From contig JAJSAA010000077.1 in assembly GCA_024274995.1 (NCBI GenBank), positions 1 through 11,254 on the forward strand: a stretch of 11,254 bases of DNA, in the 5' to 3' direction. The number at the start of each line of letters is the position of its first letter. Within the stretch, counting starts at the first letter, position 1. Both the position numbers and the translations under genes were made by a program. The stretch is from Deltaproteobacteria bacterium. Lineage in GTDB: Bacteria > Desulfobacterota > Desulfobulbia > Desulfobulbales > VMSU01. Of this stretch, positions 5,354 to 11,254 are shown piece by piece. Below the pieces are notes generated by a model. It had not been told where the DNA came from. It worked only from the letters and a program-made list of their open reading frames with translations, and ran no database searches.

Positions 5354-7954
5354 ATGACAGATAAAATTTTAGTAATCGCGGAAAAGCCCAGCGTTGCCGC
5401 AGATCTTGTAAAGGTCTTACCGGGCAAATTCACCAAGAGCAAAACACATTACGAATCCAGTAAATATATCGTTTCTTACGCCATTGGCCACCTGGTTTCT
5501 ATCTGCTATCCAGAGGAGATTGATCCCAAATACAAGAGTTGGGGACTTGATCTCCTGCCTATTTTACCTGATAAGTTCCCACTTAAGGGTTTGAGCAACA
5601 CCAAGAGCCAGTTAAATGCCTTACAGAAACTGATCCGCCGCCAGGACGTTAAAGAAATTATCAATGCCTGTGATGCCGGGCGTGAGGGCGAATTAATATT
5701 TCAGTATATAATTGATTATGTCTGGAATAAAACTGTAGCCCGCAAATCTTTTAAACGCCTCTGGCTCCAGTCAATGACTAAGGATGCTATCCAGGAGGGC
5801 TTTAACACTCTGCGGGCTAAGGAAGAGATGGCCACCCTGCATGATACCGCCCTCTGCCGCTCCGAATCAGACTGGCTCATAGGCCTGAATGCCACCAGAG
5901 CCCTTACCTCTTATAACTCCCGTAACGGCGGCTTCATGCTTACCCCCTGCGGCCGGGTTCAGACCCCTACCCTCTCCATGCTGGTTAAACGGGAGAAGGA
6001 ACGTCAGGATTTTATTCCCCGACCCTATTTTACCCTCCTTGGCTCATTTTCCTGGGGCGAAAAGGCCTATGACGGCAGGTGGATTGACCCTGATTTCAAG
6101 AAAGATGAGCATGATCCCTACCTCAAAAAAGATAGGATATGGGATGAGGACAAGGCAAAAGAAATTATCAAGCGCTGTACGGGCCAGCCTGCCGAGGTTA
6201 CCGAGACCAGTAAAAAATCGAGCCAGAACTCACCCCCTCTCTATGATCTCACCTCCCTGCAGCGCGAGGCTAATTCCCGTTTTGGATTCTCCGCCAAAAA
6301 CACCCTGGGACTGGCTCAGGCCCTCTATGAACGGCATAAGGTACTCACCTACCCCCGAACAGACAGCCGCTGTCTGCCCGAAGACTATCTTCCTCAGGTA
6401 AAGGAAACCATAGGTACTCAAAAGGGCTGGCAGCTGAATAAATTTGCCGCCATGGCCCTGGAAAATAACTATATTAAAAAAAATAAACGCATTTTCAACA
6501 ATGCCAAGATTTCCGATCATCACGCTATTATCCCCACTGCCAAACTGCCGGGTAAGCTCTCTGAACCGGAATTTAAAATTTACCTGATGGTGGTACAGCG
6601 TTTTATGGCAGTATTTTTCCCACCGGCTCGTTACCTTAATACTACTCGTTTATCAATAACCGCCGGAGAGACCTTTCTCACCGAAGGTAAGATTCTGGTA
6701 GATCCGGGCTGGAAAATTATCTACGGGGATGCCAAGGGCTCCAACAAAGATGTAATTTTAAGCCCGGTTCCCAGGGAGGCGGTGATTAACTGCCGGAAGG
6801 TGGAGTTAGAAGAGACAGAGACCAAACCCCCGGCCCGCTTCAATGAGGCCACCCTGCTGTCAGCCATGGAAAATTCCAACAAGCTGATTGATGATGAGGA
6901 ATTAGCCGATGCCATGAAGGAGCGCGGCCTTGGTACCCCGGCCACGAGAGCGGCAATCATAGAGAAGTTGATTAAGGATAACTACCTGGCCCGGGAAGGC
7001 CGGGAACTGGTACCCACGGGCAAGGCCCTGGAACTTCTTGCTATTCTGGAGGCCATGAAGATTGAGGTTCTGGCCTCCCCGGAGATGACAGGGGAATGGG
7101 AGCATAAATTAAATCAGATTTTAAAGGGTAGTTTCACCCGTCAGCAGTTCATGAAGGAGATCAAAGATCTCACTGGTCATATCATCTCCCAGGTAAAATC
7201 CTTCGAGAAAGACAGCGCTGAATCCAAAAAAGAGGCCACCTTCAGCCCGGTTAACGGGCTCCGTTTCTTTGACACCCCCAACGCCTACAGCGCCGAAGAC
7301 GGCAGCATTACAATTCGCAAAATACTGGGGGGCAGAGCCATGAAGGAGGCCGAAGTCATTGATATGCTGCATGGCAAAATCCTGGGGCCGTTTGATGATT
7401 TCAGGAGCAGAAAGAGCGGTAAAACCTTTACGGCCTCAGTGAAGCTCACCAACAACAAGGTAGAATTCATCTTTGCTAACGACACTGCCAATCTTGACAT
7501 AGAGAGCATTACCAGCACCTCGCCATTGGGAATATCCCCCATCGACCATAGCGAGGTCTTTGAAACCCCAGGGGCCTATATGTCCAAATCGGCCCTGGAA
7601 GGGGATGAAAAAAACGGTCTTAAAATAAGCAAAATTATTCTCTCTCGAAAAATTGAACCACATCATATTCAGCAGCTCTTAAATCAGGGCCGCACCGAGC
7701 TCATCAAGGGGTTTATCTCCAAAAAGAAAAGGCCTTTTGATGCCTTTTTGGTCTTGGATAAAAAGGGGAAAATAAGCTGGGAGTTCCCGCCCCGCAAGCC
7801 GCGCCGTAAAAAATACTTCCCCCAATTTACGGAATATTGTTTTTTACGGTTCAGAACTCGTAACTTAACTGCCATGCCCAATCAACCGGGCACAACAAAA
7901 CATGAAAGTCATACAAAAACGGAGCTGATTATCAATGCCTGCCAATACCTATAA
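5354..7954 (+). CDS. topB: Type IA DNA topoisomerase III-like protein
   Basis: 866-aa type IA topoisomerase that cuts one DNA strand through a 5'-phosphotyrosine, passes the other strand and reseals. The Toprim domain starts at VIAEKPSVAADL (E10) and has DAGREGE (107-113), the variant common in TopB-like enzymes with Gly in place of the second Asp. The catalytic tyrosine is Y333 in LTYPRTDSRCLPED. ERGLGTPATRAAIIEKL (523-539) closes the core. Zinc fingers are absent; instead there are two Toprim C-terminal repeat modules, about 635-708 and 735-812 (ending ALF-like FDAFLVLD...ISWEFPP). The last 50 or so residues after PPRKPRRKK do not look like the family, span a hairpin at 7804-7849 and overlap the malic enzyme start by 20 nt. 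The ATG at 5354 fits the family start (KILVIAEKPS) but lacks a clear ribosome binding site. TopB rather than TopA is well supported. Confidence 0.93.
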   Translation: MTDKILVIAEKPSVAADLVKVLPGKFTKSKTHYESSKYIVSYAIGHLVSICYPEEIDPKYKSWGLDLLPILPDKFPLKGLSNTKSQLNALQKLIRRQDVKEIINACDAGREGELIFQYIIDYVWNKTVARKSFKRLWLQSMTKDAIQEGFNTLRAKEEMATLHDTALCRSESDWLIGLNATRALTSYNSRNGGFMLTPCGRVQTPTLSMLVKREKERQDFIPRPYFTLLGSFSWGEKAYDGRWIDPDFKKDEHDPYLKKDRIWDEDKAKEIIKRCTGQPAEVTETSKKSSQNSPPLYDLTSLQREANSRFGFSAKNTLGLAQALYERHKVLTYPRTDSRCLPEDYLPQVKETIGTQKGWQLNKFAAMALENNYIKKNKRIFNNAKISDHHAIIPTAKLPGKLSEPEFKIYLMVVQRFMAVFFPPARYLNTTRLSITAGETFLTEGKILVDPGWKIIYGDAKGSNKDVILSPVPREAVINCRKVELEETETKPPARFNEATLLSAMENSNKLIDDEELADAMKERGLGTPATRAAIIEKLIKDNYLAREGRELVPTGKALELLAILEAMKIEVLASPEMTGEWEHKLNQILKGSFTRQQFMKEIKDLTGHIISQVKSFEKDSAESKKEATFSPVNGLRFFDTPNAYSAEDGSITIRKILGGRAMKEAEVIDMLHGKILGPFDDFRSRKSGKTFTASVKLTNNKVEFIFANDTANLDIESITSTSPLGISPIDHSEVFETPGAYMSKSALEGDEKNGLKISKIILSRKIEPHHIQQLLNQGRTELIKGFISKKKRPFDAFLVLDKKGKISWEFPPRKPRRKKYFPQFTEYCFLRFRTRNLTAMPNQPGTTKHESHTKTELIINACQYL
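7804..7849. repeat. Three-armed inverted repeat in the topB 3' end
   Basis: CCGTAAAAAA (7804-7813) is complementary to TTTTTTACGG (7840-7849), and its first seven bases also pair with TTTACGG (7826-7832). Two competing hairpins are therefore possible. It sits at the end of the recognisable TopB domain, in the coding sequence of the atypical tail and about 85 nt before the malic enzyme start. It looks more like 3'-untranslated structure than conserved coding sequence. Confidence 0.45.
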
Positions 7955-9674
7955 ATTTATTTATGACGATTATGGCAATACCCAGGCCATTGAGGTTAAG
8001 GCCAGGGGGATGGCCACCCAAATCAATAATTATCTCAACAAGGGCAGCGCCTTCAGCAGCCGGGAACGCCGAGAGTTAAAACTGGAAGGCCTCCTGCCCC
8101 CAGGAATCCGGACGCTGCCCCAGCAGCTTAAAAACAGCATGTCCGTCTTTGAACATAAGACCAGCGCGCTGGAAAAATTCATCTATGTCCGCTCCCTCTT
8201 TGACCGTAATGTGACCCTGGCCCACGCCCTGATTAGTTCCGACATAAAACGCCTCATGGGCATTATCTACACCCCGACAGTAGGCCTTGCCTGCCAGCAT
8301 TACTCATCCATGTTCAGGAGGGCCAACGGCCTGCATTTTTATCCCGGCAATATAGATCAGGCGGAAGAGATATTAAGCCGTTACGGACACCGAAATATCA
8401 GAGTGGCCGTGGTTACCGATAATCAAGGCATTTTGGGAATAGGCGATCAGGGGGCTGGCGGCATTGCTATCTGCCTTGGTAAACTTATGCTTTATACCCA
8501 GGGCGGCGGCATCGCCCCCTGGCATTGTCTGCCCATCTCTCTCGATGTCGGCACTGATAATCAAGAGCTTATTGTTGATGAAAATTATCTGGGCTGGCGG
8601 CATGAGCGGCTCAAGGGAGATCAGTACATAGATTTTGTCCAGCGTTTTGCCAAAGCCTTCAAAAATGTTTATCCTACCGCCATCTGCCAATGGGAAGACT
8701 TCTCCAAGCAGAACGCCTTTGCCATCCGTGATTCCTATCTCCACGACCTTATTTCATTTAATGATGATATTCAGGGTACCGGAGCTATTAACCTGGCGGC
8801 TATCATAACAGCCATGAAGATTAAGAGGGAGCCCTTAAGCAGCCAAAACTTTCTGATATACGGTGCCGGAGCAGGCGGCATAGGTATCGCCGAGCAACTC
8901 CACACCGCCCTCATGGCTGCAGGGCTGCAAGATCAGGCGGCCAGAAATAAAATATTCACTCTTGACAGCCACGGATTAATCACCTCTGACAGGACTCTTG
9001 AGCCCTACAAGGAGAAATTCGCTAAAGATCCCGAGATGTTGGAGTGGTACAGTTCAGCAAAAGACGGTAAACTGTTAAATGTAATTAAACGGGCTGCTAT
9101 AGGGGTATTGGTGGGGACTTCAGGCCAGAGCGGAGTATTTAACCAAGAGATCGTTCAGGCCCTCATGGCCAATAACAACCGTCCCGTGATCATGCCCCTT
9201 AGTAATCCCACCAGCAAGGCCGAGGCCGTACCGGAGGATATTTACCAATGGAGTGCTGGCCAGGCCTTAACTGCCACTGGCAGCCCATTTCCTGCTCTTA
9301 AGGGCTCATCGGGGGATATTCGAGTTGGACAATGCAATAATGTTTTTGTCTTTCCAGGCCTGGGATTGGGGACAATTGCCTCTGGAGCGCGGGAGGTGCG
9401 GCCATCTTTCTTCACGGCCGCCGCCCAGGCCGTGGCTGATATGGTTGAAGGGCAGGATCTACGGCGCGGGATTCTCACCCCGGCGGTGGACGATCTGCGT
9501 AAGGTCAGCCTAACGGTGGCCAAAGCCGTGGGCCGAGCCGCCATTAAAGAAGGGATAAGCGCCCCCTGCGCCTACAGCCATTTTCAACATCATGATGACC
9601 CCAATCGCCTTGATACGCTGATAGAGAAGATGCGCTGGCAGCCCCAATATTTACCTCTGCCCCCTTCAGTTTAA
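7935..9674 (+). CDS. maeA: Malic enzyme (SfcA/MaeA type, NAD(P)-dependent)
   Basis: Oxidatively decarboxylates malate to pyruvate and CO2, reducing NAD or NADP, with a divalent metal. The 579-aa length and motifs place it in the large SfcA/eukaryote-like class. Visible sites are SLFDRN (88-92), catalytic Y112 in IIYTPTVG, K183 in LGKLMLYT, metal ligands E254, D255 and D278 (QWEDF, FNDDIQGTG), the Rossmann loop GAGAGGIGIAE (310-320) and LSNPTSKAE. Y112 and K183 fall at the same numbers as in human ME2. Start ATG at 7935 has GGAG (7921-7924) ten nt upstream and overlaps the topB end by 20 nt, so translation may be coupled. NAD versus NADP preference cannot be read safely. mdh follows after 170 nt, giving a malate-centred pair. 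Confidence 0.94.
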   Translation: MPANTYKFIYDDYGNTQAIEVKARGMATQINNYLNKGSAFSSRERRELKLEGLLPPGIRTLPQQLKNSMSVFEHKTSALEKFIYVRSLFDRNVTLAHALISSDIKRLMGIIYTPTVGLACQHYSSMFRRANGLHFYPGNIDQAEEILSRYGHRNIRVAVVTDNQGILGIGDQGAGGIAICLGKLMLYTQGGGIAPWHCLPISLDVGTDNQELIVDENYLGWRHERLKGDQYIDFVQRFAKAFKNVYPTAICQWEDFSKQNAFAIRDSYLHDLISFNDDIQGTGAINLAAIITAMKIKREPLSSQNFLIYGAGAGGIGIAEQLHTALMAAGLQDQAARNKIFTLDSHGLITSDRTLEPYKEKFAKDPEMLEWYSSAKDGKLLNVIKRAAIGVLVGTSGQSGVFNQEIVQALMANNNRPVIMPLSNPTSKAEAVPEDIYQWSAGQALTATGSPFPALKGSSGDIRVGQCNNVFVFPGLGLGTIASGAREVRPSFFTAAAQAVADMVEGQDLRRGILTPAVDDLRKVSLTVAKAVGRAAIKEGISAPCAYSHFQHHDDPNRLDTLIEKMRWQPQYLPLPPSV

Positions 9675-9730
9675 TAATGGTGGCAAGGCTAAATACCCTT
9701 CTTGGCAGGTGACTTTCATATAAGCCAAAA

Positions 9731-9770
9731 GCTTCGAGTAACTGAAAATGGGATGCGGCTAAACAGTTAT
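9731..9770. repeat. Degenerate intergenic repeat, copy 3 (mdh leader)
   Basis: GTAACTG (9738-9744), GATGCGG (9752-9758) and CAGTTAT (9764-9770) repeat the order seen at 3369-3419 and, more loosely, at 5265-5333. TAACTG and CAGTTA pair as a short hairpin. The rest of the 170-nt gap has no gene. The TATAAA at 9769-9774 has no convincing -35 partner. Confidence 0.4.
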
Positions 9771-9844
9771 AAAAAATTGGCAGGCCACAAAAGTTAAAGC
9801 TGCCATATTTTCAATTAGAAACCCACAAATAACGGAGAACACAA

Positions 9845-10837
9845 ATGTCTAATAATAGGAATAGAATCAGGGTTGCGGTAACTGGTGCGGCCGGCCAGAT
9901 TGGTTACGCCACCATATTCAGAATCGCCTCTGGGCAAATGTTCGGTTCTAACACCGATGTCGAGCTCCAACTCCTTGAACTCCCTCAGGCCCTCGGTGCC
10001 TTAGAAGGAGTTAGAATGGAACTTGACGACTGTGCCTTTCCGCTTTTAAAGAATATTATCTGCACCGACAAAATGGAGACCGCCTTCTCTGAAGCAAACT
10101 GGATTATCGCCATTGGTTCTGTACCACGCAAGCAGGGGATGGAGCGCAGTGATCTTCTACAGGTTAACGGAGGTATATTCGGGCCATTAGGTAAGGCCAT
10201 GGCGGCCAACGCAGCGGCGGACTGCCGGCTGTTCGTGGTTGGCAATCCCTGTAATACCAACTGCCTAATTGCCATGCAAAGCTCCGGACTGCCCAAGGAT
10301 CATTTTTTTTCCATGACCAGATTGGACGAGAACAGAGCAAGAACACAATTGGCCCGCAAGGCTGGTGTCGATGTAACAGAAGTCAGGAAAATGACCATCT
10401 GGGGTAACCACTCTGCCACCCAATTCCCGGATTTCGCCAATGCCAAGATTTGCGGCCAACCGGCAGCAGAGGTCATTAATGATAAAAACTGGCTCCAGGA
10501 AGAATTTATAACCACCATTCAACAACGCGGAGCCGCGGTTATCAAAGCCCGCGGAGCCTCTTCCGCCGCCTCTGCCGCCAACGCCTGTATTCAGAGTGTC
10601 TACAACCTCACTCACGGTACCCCAGAGGGGGAGAGTTTCTCGGTCAGTCTGTATTCCAATGGCGAATATGGGGTGGATAAAGGCCTGATATTTTCATTCC
10701 CCTGCCGGGTTGAAGAGGGAAAACTGCACATAGTTAAAGGCTTGAAACAGGATAAATTCGGTGAAAACAAATTCAATACGACCTTGGCTGAATTAAGGAC
10801 AGAACGTGACACCGTTCTGAAAATGGGACTTATATAA
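9845..10837 (+). CDS. mdh: Malate dehydrogenase (cytosolic/Thermus-type)
   Basis: NAD-dependent interconversion of malate and oxaloacetate. Protein of 330 aa, colinear with the Thermus and eukaryotic cytosolic MDH group rather than the LDH-like MDH of many bacteria. Visible elements are the nucleotide loop VTGAAGQIGYA (12-22), acidic E45 at the end of the second strand (typical of NAD preference), substrate arginines R95 and R101 in GSVPRKQGMERSDLLQVNG, NPCNTN (134-139), catalytic D161 and R164 in TRLDENRA, and H189 in IWGNHSATQFPD. RGAAVIKARGASSAASAANA and GTPEGE are also group signatures. The ATG at 9845 is preceded by GGAG with a spacer of about 7 nt. It lies downstream of the malic enzyme but has its own 170-nt gap, so separate transcription is possible. 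It converges with the rRNA operon on the right. Confidence 0.97.
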   Translation: MSNNRNRIRVAVTGAAGQIGYATIFRIASGQMFGSNTDVELQLLELPQALGALEGVRMELDDCAFPLLKNIICTDKMETAFSEANWIIAIGSVPRKQGMERSDLLQVNGGIFGPLGKAMAANAAADCRLFVVGNPCNTNCLIAMQSSGLPKDHFFSMTRLDENRARTQLARKAGVDVTEVRKMTIWGNHSATQFPDFANAKICGQPAAEVINDKNWLQEEFITTIQQRGAAVIKARGASSAASAANACIQSVYNLTHGTPEGESFSVSLYSNGEYGVDKGLIFSFPCRVEEGKLHIVKGLKQDKFGENKFNTTLAELRTERDTVLKMGLI

Positions 10838-10838
10838 C

Positions 10839-10946
10839 GTAAGCGCTCCATGAACACCCTGAAACGCTCACATACGATCGTAGTCGTACCGCGGCTTACA
10901 TTTCGAGGTGTTATAAAGTCAAGAGTGTAGTTTTTTGAGCGCCTAC
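10839..10946. repeat. 108-bp nested inverted-repeat element after mdh
   Basis: The ends GTAAGCGCTC (10839-10848) and GAGCGCCTAC (10937-10946) are complementary at nine of ten positions. Inside, the 14-nt arms 10853-10866 and 10899-10912 pair at 11 of 14. The centre carries the palindrome TACGATCGTA (10873-10882). GTAAGC can alternatively pair with GCTTAC at 10894-10899. No protein is encoded. It begins one base after the mdh stop codon. The form suits a non-autonomous repeat (REP/MITE-like) reused as a 3' hairpin. Confidence 0.6.
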
Positions 10947-10999
10947 TATATGATTATATAATTTACTTGCCTGTATTCCCCCACGATTTACCGTTTCGC

Positions 11000-11026
11000 T
11001 CCCCCGTCTGCCTGTGCAGCGGGGGA
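11000..11026. terminator. GC-rich hairpin between mdh and 5S rRNA
   Basis: TCCCCCG-T-CTGC (11000-11011) pairs with GCAGCGGGGGA (11016-11026) around the loop CTGT, with a single bulged T. This gives 11 base pairs. On the plus strand only ATTTCC follows, a weak U-run, so it may end the mdh transcript poorly or act as a barrier between the converging mdh and rRNA transcripts. The surrounding 10947-11116 stretch holds nothing else I can support. Confidence 0.4.
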
Positions 11027-11116
11027 TTTCCGTTATAGTTCAACCTGCTATCAACGACAGCTTTCCCCCCCTTTCACATATTGGCAGTCTTGAATTAAAA
11101 TGTCTCGCAAAAAGGC

Positions 11117-11156
11117 AAAAAAAAAAGGCTGTAATCCCAAAAAGGATTACAGCCTT
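11117..11156 (-). terminator. Rho-independent terminator of the rRNA operon
   Basis: On the minus strand, AAGGCTGTAATCC (11156-11144) pairs perfectly over 13 bp with GGATTACAGCCTT (11137-11125) across a six-nt loop. The U-run reads as ten consecutive T (11126-11117), including the last stem bases. It lies about 12 nt beyond the 5S 3' end, which makes it the operon terminator. Confidence 0.93.
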
Positions 11157-11167
11157 AAAAATAAATT

Positions 11168-11254
11168 CGGCGATGACCTACTCTCCCACCAAGCTGCCCT
11201 GGCAGTACCATCGGCGCTGAGGAGCTTAACTGCCGTGTTCGGAATGGGAACGGG
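11168..11254 (-). rRNA. rrf: 5S ribosomal RNA, 3' part (5' end outside window)
   Basis: The reverse complement begins CCCGTTCCCATTCCGAACAC and continues with the conserved GGCAGTTAAGCTC, CAGCGCCGATGGTACTGC and GGGAGAGTAGGTCATCGCC blocks of bacterial 5S rRNA. About 87 of the usual 115-120 nt are present. The 3' end is set near 11168 by the final helix strand; its partner lies beyond the right edge. No tRNA gene lies between it and the terminator. It implies a 16S-23S-5S operon entering from the right on the minus strand. Confidence 0.95.

Noticed and set aside
11014..11220. Small plus-strand reading frame at the right edge
   Set aside because: It runs through the rRNA terminator and antisense through 5S rRNA, with no ribosome binding site.
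1..11254. CRISPR array, insertion sequence, phage or toxin-antitoxin genes
   Set aside because: No regularly spaced direct repeats, transposase, integrase or small paired genes were found; the repeats seen are short, non-coding and inverted.

Overview
The window looks like chromosomal housekeeping DNA from a sulfate- or sulfur-metabolising Desulfobacterota (former Deltaproteobacteria), possibly of the Desulfotalea/Desulfobulbales type. This placement is an inference from protein flavour: three-domain NifU with NifS as the main Fe-S assembly pair, a Thermus/cytosolic-type malate dehydrogenase, an SfcA-type malic enzyme and a DAGREGE-type topoisomerase III. It is not a database result. No nitrogenase gene is visible, so the Nif-type pair need not mean nitrogen fixation.

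Layout. On the minus strand, nifU (738-1574) and nifS (741 to beyond the left edge) form a translationally overlapping Fe-S cluster assembly operon. A 325-nt divergent intergenic region holds a candidate nifU promoter inside an imperfect palindrome, a perfect 17-bp inverted repeat and a strong sigma-54 (-24/-12) promoter. That promoter faces right into a gene (1900-3198) for an unusual NlpC/P60-like cysteine peptidase with two internal repeats and no Sec signal. Next on the plus strand come proC (proline synthesis), nadK (NADP synthesis), a topB-like type IA topoisomerase, a malic enzyme and a malate dehydrogenase. The topoisomerase and malic enzyme genes overlap. At the right edge the 3' end of a 5S rRNA gene lies on the minus strand with a clear Rho-independent terminator, so mdh and the end of an rRNA operon converge.

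Genes together. The plus-strand enzymes touch pyridine nucleotide and malate metabolism: NAD kinase makes NADP, ProC uses NAD(P)H, malic enzyme yields pyruvate plus NAD(P)H, and Mdh connects malate with oxaloacetate. Only proC-nadK and topB-malic enzyme are tightly packed; the rest are separated by structured intergenic DNA.

Most unusual parts. (1) The sigma-54-driven NlpC/P60-like protein, whose signal-less Asn/Gln-rich N-terminus suggests a non-Sec export route or a flagellar/envelope role. (2) The topB leader, whose two inverted repeats interleave (A-B-A'-B') as in a pseudoknot or switch. (3) A degenerate repeat family (GTAACTG...GATGmGG...CAGTTA-like) in the leaders of proC, topB and mdh. 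(4) A 108-bp nested inverted-repeat element after mdh.
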